DNA of 64,000 nucleotides from NCBI GenBank assembly GCA_018881555.1, contig JACAXG010000008.1:915383-979382 (forward strand). Reading direction: 5' to 3'. Under the pieces are notes generated by a model. The model was not told the origin of the DNA and did not search any database. It saw only the letters and a list, made by a program, of their open reading frames with translations. Below, in pieces: positions 11,673 to 26,589 of this stretch; position 1 is the stretch's first letter, and each line of letters starts with the position of its first letter. The translations under genes were made by a program, and so were the position numbers. Origin of the DNA: Amblyornis subalaris. Taxonomy: Eukaryota > Chordata > Aves > Passeriformes > Ptilonorhynchidae.

Positions 11673-14583
11673 TTAAAGGTCCACTAAATCTGGAGATGTT
11701 TTCCAGGCTATTTCTCTGTAAACCCATGCACATTTTGCTTTTGGCGTGACTCTGGCAGGTCAGTAGGCCAGGCCATCAGTGGGGGCTCAGTCACCAAAGT
11801 GCCCAGCGTTTGAGGTACATGAATCCCATGCTGGTGGCTCCCTGCCCATTGGTTCTCGGGAGATATGAAATATTTATGTCTTTCCAACAGAAATGGCAGC
11901 TCCAGCATCCAGCACCTGAGCAAGCAACAGCAGCAGCACCGTGAAATAGAACAGAAAATCAAACTGGAAACCCAACTGTACTTTCACACTCTGCAAAGCC
12001 CTGGTGGCTCAGCTGGGTCAGCACCTGAGTTCTCCCTGTGTGGTGCTGACGAGGCTCAGCTCATCCTTTAATCCTCTGCCAGTGATTTCCCTTCCTCCTG
12101 CCCCCCTGAGCTCCAGAGGAGCCTTGCCTGGATCCAGGAACCAGCCTTTCCCCCCGGGTCACAGCCCGGAGGGGACCAGGCCCCACTGCCCCACGGCCAC
12201 CTCCGGCCATCCCCAGGGGAGCAAAGCCAATTGTACAAAGGAATACTGAAGAGACATTCTTTGGTTTTCTTTTGAAAGAAGATTTTTGAGATTTTAAAAA
12301 GAAATTGCTCCCAGAATTGACGCATCCGGGGCAATTTGTAATTCACGTTTCCTGTTTTCTGATTGGTAAAACTGAAAATTTCCCTATTAACAGTTTACAA
12401 TATTTTTTTAACTTCAATTGCTATAAAACCTCAAAACCTTTTTTAGTCAAAATAAAAATATTCAAAATTTCACTGAAAATGGAGTTTGAGGAGTTTTGCT
12501 TGCATGTTATGGCTTTTTTTTTTAAGCTCAATTATACAATTTTCATTTTTTTCCCCCCAAAAATGGAACTGTAAACATCTTTTATTCAACAGACTATTCA
12601 AACTTTAAAAAAGAAACCCAATTAAGGTGTTCAATGAATTACTTCTGTAGACATTCACCAATGCTGCCTGATCAGGGGGTTGATCAATAACCTAATCAAT
12701 GCTATAGGACAGTAACTGCAGCAGTTACACTGGGACTAATGGACCCAAATACTTGAAGTACAGCAGAAGTTTATTTCATTTGATTTTCTAATAATTTTTG
12801 TGAACACACAGACCTGGGGAATGAACCAATAGTGGTAGGTGCAGCTGAGAATATGAACAGATGGAACTCTATATAAATAATGAAAATGTTTAAAAAAATA
12901 CATATATTTCACAAACCATAAAAAAAACGTAAAAGCCTAGTACTTGGGGAAAACCCAGAAGCTCATGGATTGCACATTTCCTGACTGGTGAGGTTAAACA
13001 AACACATTTATGTGCTTTACAATCCCACTCAGTGAGAGCTCAAGGCAAAGGTGGCATATCTGGGCAGGCTAGGGGCCCCTTCTTCTGCCTCTGAAAAACA
13101 CATTCTAGTCTATGGCCCCAGACTAAAAATGGGCTGTTTCACCAGAAACATGGGGGCTTAAGTGGGCAATATTTATTTTTAATAAAAATATCTCCTTCCC
13201 AAGGAAAAATCTGGCTGTTCTTTGGTGGGAGGGGGAAATATTCTCAGAAGTCTGAAACCAGCAATAAGATGCAGCACAGGAGAATGAGACCAGGAGGGGA
13301 CCCTGGGGAGGGAAATCCCCAGGCTGGGNTTCCCACAGGGAACATGGCAGCATCACAGCTTATGGAGTTTTCTTTTTGTTCAGGTTTTGGAATGAAATTT
13401 TTAGATTTTGAGTTTTGTGGGGGAGAAACTAATTTCAGCTCAGTGGATCCAAACAGTGATTGGTGAAGTGCACCAGTAACACATTCCCCTGCCCTGTCCC
13501 AGCTGACTTTCAAATTCTCTTTTCCTTCCTCCTCTGCCTGAAATCTGCCTTGGCAGAGGACCCTGAGTGTCACTGGGTGACACCCCCTGGCAGGAATTCC
13601 ATTTATTTCCTCCNGTTCAAGGCTCTGCTCAATACAACTGCAAGAGGCCTGATATAGTCCTCAATTTTTGAGAACCATTTCCTCCTTGTTTATGTCAGAA
13701 TCCCACTTCAGACAGTTCAGCTTCCAGAGAGGAATTTAGTTTTCCAGCTGGAATCTGTTTTGTACACCTGCATGATCAGACATAGGAGAAAAACCCTCCA
13801 GGGTGAGGAACAGGGGGGAAATGCTGTGTCAGGGATTTGCTGCCTGTTCCCACTTTGCTTTGACAGCAGAGCTGCTGCTCTGAGGCAGAAATTCCAGCAG
13901 CACTTCATAGACAAGAAGTGGCAGGGATTCCAGCAGCAAATGGATGAGCAGAGCACGGGCAGGGAAAGGGCATTTCTCCACATTCAGATCTGGTTTTTCA
14001 CAAAAACTGCAGACATGCCTGAACCTTTGCAATGTGCTGCAGAGCGGTGCAGCTGTCTCCTTCCTCAGCTCCTTCCAGATTCAAATGCAAATCAAATTTG
14101 ATGGCCTCAGTCTGTAATTTCGTGCTGTGCTAGACCCTGCTATGCACATTAAGGAAACTAGAAGTGTCTTTTCCATCTATTTTCCTTTTAAATCGGTGGC
14201 AAGATTTGCATTAGGACCAGATAAAATCCCTAAATGGGAATCTTCAAGGACTGTGAGATTTTGGCAAAGAAGCTTTGCAAGAATCAGACTGATAACTCAG
14301 GTTAGGTACTGATGAGTTCCTGTCCCTCTGTGCGGGAACCTGTCCCTGCCAGGGTCAGCTGGGCGAGGGCTGAAGGGTTCTGTGCCAGGGATGTGCTGAT
14401 CCCTCACTCAGAGCAGGGAAAAGAGCAGGAGGACGAGTCACTCACGCTCGCTTTGCGAGGTGTCGCTCCCAAATGGCACAACTCAAAAATTTGAGGAGAA
14501 AACAGAGAATTTAAAAAATATACGAGACTTCCAAAACCCGTAATGGAGCAGAGCAACCAACGGGAGGGCCCTAGGGTGGGTCA

Positions 14584-15132
<549 letters not shown>

Positions 15133-16479
15133 TCAGCGCTGCAGAACTGCAGTGGCCTCAGCACCATTCCCACAGCAAGTTATGATAAAGCTTCTGTTTA
15201 TTCATTCAAAGAGCGCACATCAGATTTGGATTGGAATAATTCCGATAGAAATTAAGGTTTAGGTGAACTGTAAGTTATAGAAGAGGAACGATAATAAGAC
15301 AGGTTAATAGAAATTTCTTACTTTTGAAAAAAGTGAGGAAGGTGGGATTTTCCTGTTTTTACTGTACTTCAACTCTCTGCAATTCGCTGAAATAACTTTG
15401 CAGAGTACACAGTGATTTCTGTGCTCGTGACATTCAGCTGGGCTCGTTATTGTGGAAAAATATTTTCAAGCTAGAGAACAGATACTGCCACGAGATGAGT
15501 ATTCAAAGAAACCACAGGGATTAAAAAATGTACTCTGCAAATACACAGGGGTAGAAAAGCCTTTTTTACCCCTTTTTTTTTTTTTCAAACTGTCTTTTCA
15601 GAGGACACACGTAATAGATAAACCAGAACAATTCTCACGACTTAAGAGGATTCAGCACAGTTAAAAGGCACAGAGACAGCACAATACAGGTGTGAGGGAG
15701 CTGGAGAGGCAGCAGCACCTCTGCGGAGCCTCTTCAGGAACTGAACACACAGGAAGTCCAGAGAGATGGGAAAATCATCACACACTGAGGGTGGCTGCTT
15801 CAGAACACTCCTCCCATTCAGCGCTAATCAGTCTGAACTTCTGATGGAAAAACTCCACAAATAAATAAAATGGCAGAGTAAAACGTTGGCTCTGCCCAGG
15901 TATTTCCAAATTCCCATAGAGAAACACAACCGTCTCCAGACTTGTCTCCACAGCATCCTAAAGTCACCTCTGGGAGAGCTTTCAGAGCCTCCACACACGC
16001 TCTGGCAGACATCCCCCAAAGGCTGGGTCTGCACCTGACCTGGCTGTGGACTGTCCCTGCAGGTGGCACCCAGACAGGGCCCCACGCCTCTGTCACCCCA
16101 TTTATACATTTAATGAGGGCAGGTTCTGCACCAGAGCTCGAGACCCTCCCCAGCCACAGCCTCGGCCAGAGGCCTCCTGACGTGGTCCATGGGCTGCCCC
16201 GGTGGGCGCTGGCCTGACTGGGAGCTGACTCACCCCGGGGATGCTTTGATCCAACATTTCCCCCCAGTCCTGGGCGGCTGCAAAAGCTGCGACCAGCAGA
16301 GCAGCAGCAGCTCAGGCATTCGTTTTTATTTTCTGTGCTCTGAANGGGTTGGAGGTGAGACGATTATTTAATCAAAGGGGTCTTTTGCAGCACCTCACCA
16401 GCCGAGCTCCCACCTTGCAAATGCTGATGGGAGATAAAAGGAAGGGGAGAAAAGAGCGTTTGTAGAACAAGGAGGGATG

Positions 16480-16760
16480 AGTGACACACAAAGCTTCTCA
16501 TGACAAATGGGAGCTGCGTAAAGATAAGGGAAGCTAATAGATATGCTTATTATGCAGAGCCTCAGCTTTATGTGTTTTATCTCTGCTTTGTGGTTTTACC
16601 AGTCAGACATAAAAATGCAGTTTACGTGAAACTATTTCATTTCTTATTTCACTTCTGATAAATTCTCGGGAAGCATTTTAGATGAATGCAAATGGGTGAC
16701 TTAAAGTACAAAGGATCAGATTTAACTGACAATGGGACTCTAATAACTCATGCGTGCCTT
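16480..16760. other. AT-rich conserved-looking block with POU octamer
   Basis: It is CpG-poor and repeat-free, with AGCTAATAGATATGCTTATT, TTCATTTCTTATTTCACTTC and ATGCAAAT at 16686-16693. It lies just upstream, on the plus strand, of the CR1 copy. A regulatory role is guessed from composition. Confidence 0.3.
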
Positions 16761-16869
16761 TTACAGCTGGCTGCTGAACCTGGCAGCTCCCAAACCTGAG
16801 ATTAAATTAAGAAATTAAGATGCAGATTTAGTGAGAGATGCTCGAACTTGACATGAATGAGAACTGGGA

Positions 16870-17238
16870 TCGAGGAGAGAAGGAAGAAGGCTCTGGGGTG
16901 ACCTAATTATGGCCTTGCAGTGCCTGAAGGAGCTACAAGAAACACAGAGAGAGACGATTTAAAAGGGCCTGGAGGGACAGGGGAAGGGGGAATGGCTTTA
17001 AACTGACAGAGAGGAGGGTTGGATGGGATATTGGGAAGAAATCCTTCCCTGTGAGGGTGGGGAGGCNCTGGCACAGGTTGTCCAGAGAAGCTGTGGCTGC
17101 CCCATCCCTGGCAGTGTCCAAGGCCAGGTTGGACGGGGCTTGGAGCAGCCTGGGATAGTGGAAGGTGTCCCTGCCCATGGCAGGGGTGGCACTGGATGGG
17201 CTCTAAGGTCCCTTCCAACCCAACCCATTCCATGATTC
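16870..17238 (+). mobile_element. CR1 LINE 3' end, longest copy
   Basis: It starts near GGATCGAGGAGAGAAGGAAG, passes CCTAATTATGGCCTTGCAGT, GGATGGGATATTGGGAAGAA and CTGCCCATGGCAGGGGTGGC, and ends CCATTCCATGATTCT. It is 5'-truncated as usual for CR1 and opposite to GRM7. Confidence 0.95.
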
Positions 17239-18439
17239 TCAGGGTTGCCAGTGGAAATCAAGGATCTCTATAACCCATGTGGTGTTACTCTCCCAATCCC
17301 ACCCCCACGGAGGGGTTGGAGCCACATTTGCTACGACAGAAGGACAAAGTCACTGTGAAGGGTCACCCTCACTCACATCTCCCCTCTCCAGCAGCCTCCG
17401 GGTTTTGACAATCTTCACTTCACTCACTGCGTTACAAATGCTCCGACTTTGAAGCAGGCACTGGAGAGAACCCAACCCTGAGGACATCATTCACATGCAA
17501 AAGCACCTCGATTTTATCACTTCTTTTACATAAGTGATTTCCATTTGAATTTTAGATTTTTATGTTTTCCAGATTCTTGCTTTATTCATGCAAATCACAA
17601 AAATTACCTTCAAAACCTTGAGAGAAAATTGGACTGGTCTGGAATACACACATCTAATAACCAGCAATTTCTATAGAACAAAATATATCAATGGCTGGTT
17701 TTGCATGAGCTGTGATTTCTCTGGGAAGCACTGCAGGATCAGGGCTCTGTCTCTGCTAACCCAGGAGAGATTTCCAGCTGCTGGCCCAGAAGAACTGAAC
17801 TTTCAGTTTATATAACAACTTAACTCAGAGCTGCAGATCTTAGCAAAGTCCCTCTAGGAGTCAGAAATCCTTTCTGTAGGCTAAAGCTTTGCCTTCAGTT
17901 TAATCAGGAGCAACTGCTCCTCTTTTCTAATTCAGCTTTCTAATTATGCACTGAATTGTGTTATGTTGCAATATGGAAATAAAGTGGTAACTTGAGATAT
18001 TTTTGGACTCGTGCTATTACAAGCCAATTTATCTCACTTTTATATGGGAATTAAAACAAATGTTCTTACAGATGAAGTAGATGGTTTATAAATCTCCCAG
18101 AAGGCTTTTCCAGGTCATCTGAAGATTCTATCTCATTCTCTACATTATGTTGTGCAAATATAAGAATGAGAAACACTTTTTAATAAAAATTAAAATTAGC
18201 TTCCCCTGCGTTATATGTTTGCAAAAACATGGGGAGTGGAAAGACCTGAATGCAAATGTGTCCTCAGACATTTTGGGGTCTGATGGGTGGGTGAGGGTCC
18301 TCCAGCACCTCCCTCCTTTTGGGAGCACTGTGCCCTCACCTGTGAATGCAAACACTTCCCATTCCCTCGGACAACTTGATTTGTGGGAGTTTCAGGCCAT
18401 GGCAGCTTTACCNAGAGAGCTCTGCAACCAGGGCTTGGA

Positions 18440-18495
18440 ATGGGGGGATCCTTAAGGTCCTTCCCAACCCAAACTGTTCCCTGATGTGATGAGGA
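18440..18495 (+). mobile_element. CR1 3' tail remnant
   Basis: CCTTAAGGTCCTTCCCAACC followed by CAAACTGTTCCCTGATGTGA matches the last 50 bp of the common CR1 copies. It is short and diverged. Confidence 0.5.
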
Positions 18496-21400
18496 TTTTA
18501 CAGCACTGTAAGACATTTACACATCTTTGCCTTCCTGTGCTCCTGTGCCCCTCAGTGTGCACTTTTTCCATGGAATACAACTCCATTCCTCTGCAGAGGT
18601 GTCAGCAATCCCTCAGAAACCAACCCCAGCGTCCAGTGGGACAGGCAGCCCTGTGGAAATGGTGATGCTCTGGAAATTTCACAGATGACAAGGGGAGCTG
18701 CCCAAGGGACTTTTGATAAACCAATCACAGGAGTGATGCTGATCACAGTTATCACAGAACCAAAGAGCAAGGCTGAAAGAGCCTTTGTGGGATGGCTGTG
18801 GGAATGTCAGGGAATCACTCACACCATTCAATTACAAATCCTGTGCTTGGCAATTATAGGAAAGGTGACACTGAAGGAAACGATGGAATTCCGTGTTAGA
18901 AGGTGTCCCTTCAGTGGGACTGGCAGTGCCTGGGTGCCCAAACACCCCCCACAGCTCACGGGCACCAGGAGCAGCAGCCCTGCCGCGGGACCCCCCAGAC
19001 GCAGTGAGCATGGCTGCTCCTCCAGCTGCAGCCCCTGCCCAGGCAAACCCAGCCTGGGCTTGGCACGTTTGGTTGTGTGCTGTGCCTGCTATTCCCGACC
19101 CCCTGACGGCCGGGATGGGCCGAGCATCGCTCCAGGGCACAACGGGAAACCCAGAGCTCTGGGAGCAGAACACGCCCAGAGCTGTGAAATTCCCTGTCTC
19201 GCCAACGTGCCGGAGGGATGTGGTTCCCTGCCTAGGATGCAGTAAAACGTGGGAGCCCCAGGCTGGGAGGAGGCTGCGACAATGCTGAGAAACCCTTGGT
19301 GGCTCCCGGTGTTCCTGGCCCCTGTGGCAGTGCTCCACACCCAGGGATGCAGGAATGGCGTCATGGATCACGTCCCAGCCCCGTGACAGCATTCCACACC
19401 CCATTCCACACCCCTTGATGCAGCCAGGAGTGATGGATCCTGTCCCACCGTGTTCCCCACAGCGGAAGGCTCCAAAGGGAAAATTGGGGTCATATTCCCA
19501 GAGATCACCTCCTGCAGAGGCAGCCAGCAGGGAGCAAACAGGACTAAAAGGACCAATTTCCAATTCCCTCTGCCTGCACGGTGAAACTGTTCCTCCTGAT
19601 GTCACCTTGTTCACNTTCACGTCCTAAGAGCACCCACCACATGGAGACTTGCAGCTTGAGGTTCAGAGGCAAACGTGGGGAGGAAAGTGGAAGTGAATGT
19701 ATGTATTTTAAACACATTAGTTATTTGAGCTCAATATTTTATACAGCTTGTTCCCTTATAATAGGAACTTCCTTATGCAAGAAATTTGCATGCACCAAAA
19801 ATAAACATTTTTGGGTTATATCCATAACTTGTGATAATTCAGAATAGCGAACGCTGAAGCACTTGCTCTGAAGGTTCTGATGCAGATGCAGAAGAGNAGG
19901 AATTCTGTCCCTCCAGCCTGTGAGAGAAACTCTAAGAGCTTATCTGGAAGGAAATTAAATTAGCCAGATAATTGGACAGAGCAGCCATGGAAGTTGCTGC
20001 TTTCAAACAGCATCCGATGGCTGAAAGAGAAACTGCNGCAGGATCAGAGGCAATCCCACAAGCCCAAGGGTTCATACAGGCAATACTCAGCAGAGATTCC
20101 TCACCCACTGGAGAAAGAGCTGCCTTGGCTTCTCTAGCAGGTACAGAGACAACAAAGATGCCCAGGAACTGCTTGGAATCCCTTGGGAGTTGCTCAGCCA
20201 AGAAAAGAACAGTGCTGGCCCTGGCTCATGCCAACAGAGGATTAAAGGTGTTTGGAGCTGGTGCCTCCCTGGAACTGGCTGCTAAATTTCACTGTCCTTG
20301 GAGGAGACACTTGGCAGAGTTGAGNATGTGCCAGGAAAAGTCATCCTGCAAGGACAGGGACGTTTGAAGCGAGGTCTGTGCNTCTCCACCACCGAACAGG
20401 AGAAGTTCTGCCTCCTTTTGGGTTCATCTGCTCTTGCTCTGTGCTCCTGGACACTGAGCACTGCTCTGCAATCTGCTGGCCCNGGCTCGGGATGAGGATC
20501 CTGTGTCCTACCGCAGATCCAGGGTGGGTGGGCAGCCAGAGGCAGGAACAGGCTGTGATCCANGTCCAAGTCATGGAGAGGATGAGCCCTCCCTGCCCTG
20601 TCCCTGTTAACAGGGGCAGTGACAACAGAGGGACAGAAAACAGCTGCACATGCCCCTCTTGATGTTTCTCCCATGCCCATTGTGTATCCGTAGATGGTGG
20701 ACACAAGAATTTGAACTGGATGAAGTTTTCCCACAGGATCCCAGCCACGGCTGTTGCCCAGTGCAGTTCTGCCCACAACAGGACTGTCCTGAGACCCAGC
20801 ACACCACGGGGTCACTGAAGCGTCTGCAGGGGATCAGAAATTTCAGTCACTGCAGGGCTTGGCTGCATTTCAGGCACAGCCAGAAGGGAACAGCTCCAGA
20901 AATCCCATTATCAATCCTCAGAACTGTCTAACATCTCTTGCTTGGCATTCCTGTTTGTTATAATAGCTCTAAAATAAGTTACACATCACTAAAAGAGACA
21001 AACACAGAGTGCAGCAGAAGTAATGTACATCCCCAACTTCTATTATTAAAATAATGGCTGTTCCCTCTCTCACGGACTGAGCACTTGGCTTTTCTGAGCT
21101 AGAAATAATTCTTCATCTGTCACTTCTTCCAAAAAACAAAAAAAAAAGGAAAGGAAAAAAGAGAAAGCCTTCATTTCATTGCTCCCCCTCACCACTGCAC
21201 TGCTAAATTGACTGACACACAATCTTGGCATTTTCGGGTATTCAGAGCCAGGCTTTGGCTGCTGTTGTAAATCATATTTCTCCACACTTATTGCATTTTA
21301 CTCATTTTATACATGACCAGAGATTAGAGTTCAAATGAAACAGATTTTGCTATCCTTCTTATATTCCAAACGTCACCAGCCTAGAAATCTTTAATTTTAC

Positions 21401-22514
21401 TCACTCCAACTATTGAATAATTCAATGTAAAAGGAGAAAAAACCAACCCTGCAATCCTCAGTNGGAGATTTTGAGGAAAATAAAGTGAGAGCCCAGGGCT
21501 GAGTCCCTGCAGGCTGGTGGGCAGTGCCCAGTGCTGGGACTGAGGCCGTGGGATGTCCCCAAGGGCCACCATGTCCCCAGGGGCACACAATGTCTCCCAC
21601 TAGACCAGGCTGCTCCAAGTGCTGCAATCCCCAATATCTGCCAAACCAAGCCCACCCCCTTCTGTCCTCAGTTTCAGAGAGAAGCTGTGGGAGAGTTCTG
21701 AACCATTCCAGCAGACCAGCCATGGCCATCCCACACAGCAGAGAGTCCTGGTGAGGCCCTGCACTTCCCAGAACTGTTCCCAGGATCAAATACTGCTCAT
21801 CAGGATGGAGCCCAGCCCAGCCTTCCCCCACCCAGACTTCTTCCTCACCAAACAGCTGCTGAGAGAACACGAGGCAAAGCTCTCTCACAATTTTTCTTCA
21901 ATTATTAAAGCATTCTAGAACAGAAAATAAACTCAGGTCAAATGATTTTAAGACAATTCCGTTTACCTCAGATGGAGGAATAAGCAGGAGGAATATCAGT
22001 GGAAGGTATTGATTNTAAAAAGACAAACAAAGTGCAGGTTAATGTGTGTATAAGTAAACACACAGATGGGCAAGGAAATGGGGAACTAAAAATATGATGG
22101 CCTCCATAAACGGTCATGCATAATAAATCAGTTCTGAAGAAGCTGGCACGCTGAGAAACCTCCCAGTGTTCTGGAATTTCACTTTGCAGTCAATCAGGAT
22201 ACAGGGAGCCAATAAGTAGTAAAAAAATCCTGAAGAATAAAAGGTATTTTTTTGAAAACAAAATGCTTAACCTCATGCTGATCATGTGTTCAGGTAAAGC
22301 TCTCTGTCACCAGGTTAAGGAATTAAATGTCCTTACAAGAAGTCTCCATCAGAGCAAAAGAGGTGCTGGCATTTTGCACTCAAGACAGGAGAACCTGGAG
22401 TGATGTTTAGGTTTCTTTGCAAAACCTGGAGTATTATTTAGGTTTCTCTGTCTTCCCACACTGGAGGTGCCTTTCTCTAGAGTCAAAAANGCCAAAGTTT
22501 GGAGGAGCCTGTGT

Positions 22515-22585
22515 AGTGCCAGGACAAGGGGGAATGGCTTCCCACTGCTGAGGGCAGGGTTAGGTGGGACATTGGGAAGGAACTG
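22515..22585 (+). mobile_element. Short CR1 fragment
   Basis: AAGGGGGAATGGCTTCCCAC and TAGGTGGGACATTGGGAAGG correspond to the CR1 section just before its 3' third. Both sides are lost. Confidence 0.6.
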
Positions 22586-24119
22586 ACTCCGTGATATTCC
22601 AAACTCACTGCCATAACTTACAGGGATACACATCAGAAGGATCAAACCTTTCTCTCCCATCCTTTGCAGGGAGCTCCCAGGAGCCTTTTGGAAGCTGCGC
22701 GAGAGAGGCAAGGCACGAAGCGTCTCAAAGCATAGGGAATCATCCCCTAAGGAAAAGCCAGATGGAAACCCATCAGCAGGAGCTTCTAGGAGTGCCTTTG
22801 GCTCTCAGGTTGGCTCTTTACAGCCAGGACACTCCTCTCAGCGGGGGCAGACGAGATAGCAGGGTGGGCTCCCCTGCCGGGGTGCAGGTCCCGCCCAGCG
22901 CGGGGCTCCCACCCGGAGCAGCTCCGGGAGCAGCTCCTGGATGTGCCCGAGGTTGTCATGGCAATGGGAACCCTGCGAGGGCAGCCCCTGCGAGNGGCAG
23001 CTTTGCCTCGGCAGCGCTGAAGAGCAGTGCCAAAATCATTCCCAGCCTGCAGGCGAGAGGCACCAGCGCCCTGCCGGCTCTGCCTGCCCTCGGCGCTGCG
23101 CCACCGGCCTGGGGCTGCAGCTCTGTGCTAGCGCCCAGGAAAGCACTCAGCTCTCCTTAGGACGGCAAGCAGCCCTGTCACCTACGGCATTCGGGCCTTG
23201 CAAAATTCATTCCATAGTCCAGAATAAATACAAGCATTGTTAGACTTTTCCAATCACACACAGAAAGGTGATACTGAGAAAACAGAGCAAAAGGGAAAAG
23301 TCAAGCCTTAATCCAGCCTTACAAAGGGGTTGATCCAGGCTAGCAGTGCAGGGCAACCCCAGGGCAGGGTTTCTCCTGCTCTCACTGGGGTTCAAATCGA
23401 GCTCTAATTGAGCACAGTGCCCATCCCACTCAGGCTTTCCTGACCTGTCCATTTGGAGTCCTATCAGGATGAAACCCCAGGTATTTCAGCCCAGGCCCTG
23501 CCCCGGACACAGAGCAGCGATCCCTGCAGAACGTTCATCCTGCAGAGCAAGCTTCACACCTTTTTTGTGTCCTTGCACTCCAATCCTGCCTCCCCTGACC
23601 CTGCCACATGAATGTTTGATTTAGATCCAGGCAGTCTGGCCTAGTTGGAAGGCTTTCTGTGAGACACAACTGCTCTTTTCCTGAGACAGCCCCGTTAAAA
23701 AATTCCCTTTGCTTCCACTTCTTGCTTTGGCAATGGAACGTCCTCGATCTCCTGACACATCAGGCTCACACAGATCTCACCCCAAACCAGCCCCAGCCAA
23801 ACTAAAATCTTCCAGCCTTCCCTGCGCAACAGAACTCATTCCCTTCCAGAGCTGGGTGCAGTATCCTCAATAACTGCACCACCCTGAGCAGGCACCTTGG
23901 ACTGCCCCGGGCAGTTATTGGTGTCACCAGCCTGGGGACATTGACTGGAGATCAATAGGATTTCCTCTCGCTCTGGCCAGCTCCAGGGTATTCATTTCTG
24001 GGATCATTTATTTCATGGACACGCTTGTCATGCCCCTCCTTTACATTTCCCTCGGAGCAGGCTCCATCTGGCTGAGCAGTAAGGAGGCTCCATCCAACCC
24101 TTCCACAGGGGCTGCTGAA

Positions 24120-24240
24120 CCACAGAATCGCTGAGGCTGGAAAAGGCCCCCAAGAGCATCGAATCCAACCTTTGGCTGATCCCCACCTTGTCACCCAGGG
24201 CAGAGCCCGGAGTGCCACGTCCAGGGATGGTGACTCCACC
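24120..24240 (-). mobile_element. CR1 LINE 3' fragment
   Basis: CACAGAATCGCTGAGGCTGG, AAAAGGCCCCCAAGAGCATC and GAATCCAACCTTTGGCTGAT form the reversed 3' end of another CR1 type. It is truncated and non-coding. Confidence 0.8.
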
Positions 24241-24957
24241 ACTGCCCTTTATCCTGAGGGAACTGAGTATCCCAGTACTCCCAGTATTCCTTCCCAGTAT
24301 ATCCCCAGCTCAACCAGTGTACAGAACCTCAGACCAACCCCACAAAAACTCCCTTGCCCATCTAACACACCCAAGGACTGACCGATGGCCCCATCCCTGC
24401 CCACTCCCCAGCACTAACTGTGGTCACCTTGCTTCCTCCATCACTACAAATCCCAAAAAGTCAGCTGGAATCTTTCAATGTCAGTGAGGTTTGACCCAGG
24501 CCCATATTGAGAATATATTCCATATATTTGCATACAAAGTAAGATCTAATTCTGCTTGGAGACCTTCAGGGGGATTTGAAGTGCAAGCCAGTGTCAGTGA
24601 AGGAGGGGGAAAGGAAAAGGATAATCCTACACTTATTACTTCTCTTTAAAGACCTTTGGAGTAGAACACTGGCAATAAAAAGCCCTGACAAATATACATA
24701 TATGAAGCAAGTCAGCTTTTCACTGACGTTTCAAATTATATTGTAATTATTACATAAACCAGAGCATTTACATATTGCTTTGGTTACTGAGAAACAGACT
24801 TGTTATGGCTGGACATGTCTTCTGCCACTCAGTGCTGGGCAGGGGGTGTGGGTGACCACACAGGGGAATGTGTTTGGGGACTAAGGGNTGCACTCAAGTA
24901 CCCAGAGCAGTCAGCAACTCCAGTCACTTGAACAGGGTTATTTATTCATTTATCAGC

Positions 24958-25116
24958 ATGTCCAGAGAAGCTGTGGCTGCCCCATCCCTGGCAGTGTCCA
25001 AGGCCAGGCTGGACAGGGCTTGGAGCAGCCTGGGATAGTGGAAGGNGTCCCTGCCCATGGTAGGGGTGGGACTGGATGGGCTTTAAGGTTCCTTCCAGCC
25101 CAAACCATTCTGTGAA
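24958..25116 (+). mobile_element. CR1 LINE 3' end
   Basis: It is in CR1 sense from GTCCAGAGAAGCTGTGGCTG through GGCAGTGTCCAAGGCCAGGC to CCCAAACCATTCTGTG. It is the same subfamily as the copies at 17.0 and 29.5 kb, is 5'-truncated and is opposite to GRM7. Confidence 0.93.
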
Positions 25117-25959
25117 AATTATTTAATTTTCTGAAGGATAAAAGTGAACAGGGAGTGTGGTAGACCTGCCCAATAGAATGGAAGATTCATGGATAAGGCA
25201 GCAAAGGCTTTGTTCCTGACCAGCCATCACTACGAGTTTAGACCCTGGCACAAGGAAAAACATTCCTTGTATTAAAGAAAAAAAATTTAAACCTCAAAAC
25301 CAAAGGGTTTCAGACACGGGGCGTGGGCAGCAGACCCAGCCCCACACAGGATGGACACACACGTGGCTGCTGACAACAGCTCAAATGTCCATGCACCAAC
25401 GATGAACTCAAACGGTTCACCCCAACTGCATCCCTTAAACTCTGCCAGCAAACAGCAGCATCTCCCCCGCGGACGGTTCCCTCCCTGCGCTCGTGTGAGC
25501 ACAGCGGGGTTTGTGCCAGCCCCTTCCATCACAGCCGCTCGCCCCTGCCCATCGCGGGGGCTCCTGCCGCCCTTCCCAACATCCAGCACTGCCCTGCTCC
25601 AAGCGGGCTCCCCCGAGCCCCTCCCGCCCCGGGCAGCAGCTCCTCACCCATCACCCACGGGAAAACGCACCAGGCAGCAGAGACACACCGGGAACACGGA
25701 GAGGGCTTGGGATTATCCCCGAGCAGCCATTCCCNTGTTACAGGCGGCACCAGGAGCTGTTCATTTTCTCTATTATTCCTCCAGAGCTGCGCGAGTTTGC
25801 ATTTAATTAACTCAGTGACTTGAGCCAGCCAATTCCTGTTGCTACTCATGTATCCCAATTAGAACACACCGTTGCCATGGCAACTGCCCGGTGCATCACA
25901 GTTCCTACCCCGGCGCCGGNTGACGCGGTCCTTGGGTTCTGTGACACGCACATGGGCGG

Positions 25960-26240
25960 TTATCGTCGTGCTAAACCGGGAATGGGTAATCCCACAATAC
26001 AGCATGATTTAGGTGCTCATTTAAATGAGATTTAATTACAAAGAGTCTATCATTTTACGACCTGCCAAATTCCAGTCGTTCCACCATCCCCCGTATCTTT
26101 GGGAGGTACCCGTGTGCATCAGCGCTAATCCAGAGCACCAGGGAAGAGCTTCTCTCTTAATTATTAAACACTGCCTTTTTACGGTGAGAATAAACCAAAT
26201 CTCCATCTCAAATTAGACACTGCAGTGACAATTTACAGCA
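25960..26240. other. AT-rich conserved-looking block
   Basis: TCATTTAAATGAGATTTAAT (a near-palindrome), TTTAATTACAAAGAG and TTAATTATTAAACACTG occur together, directly after a CpG-rich stretch and without any repeat signature. It is a candidate enhancer by composition only. Confidence 0.3.
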
Positions 26241-26589
26241 ACGTCCAAACCATTTTCCAGAGCGGTCTGACGAAGTGATCCCATGTCCTGCATCATCCCA
26301 CCGCAGCTCTCAATTCCTCATTATCAGCTCCAAGTTAACTCTGAAATTACCTCCCACACGTCAGTCATACCTCAGAGATAACATTGCAATTCACTCTGAA
26401 TTATTCAGAGCTCCTTATCAGCAGTTTCATTTGGGGTACTCACACTGAAAGCAATCTGGACTGTTACGGGGGGAGAAAAACCCGAGTTTTAAACCAAAAT
26501 CCGCTCACATGTTTAACTCATCCATGGCCTGACCAAAGTTACCGACCCACAGACCCTGCATCTATAACTTACTAAATACGTTAAATAGG

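Noticed and set aside
18832..19620. 262-codon open frame on the minus strand
   Set aside because: It is rich in glycine, serine and cysteine with no repeat or motif of a known protein. It is likely random GC-rich sequence.
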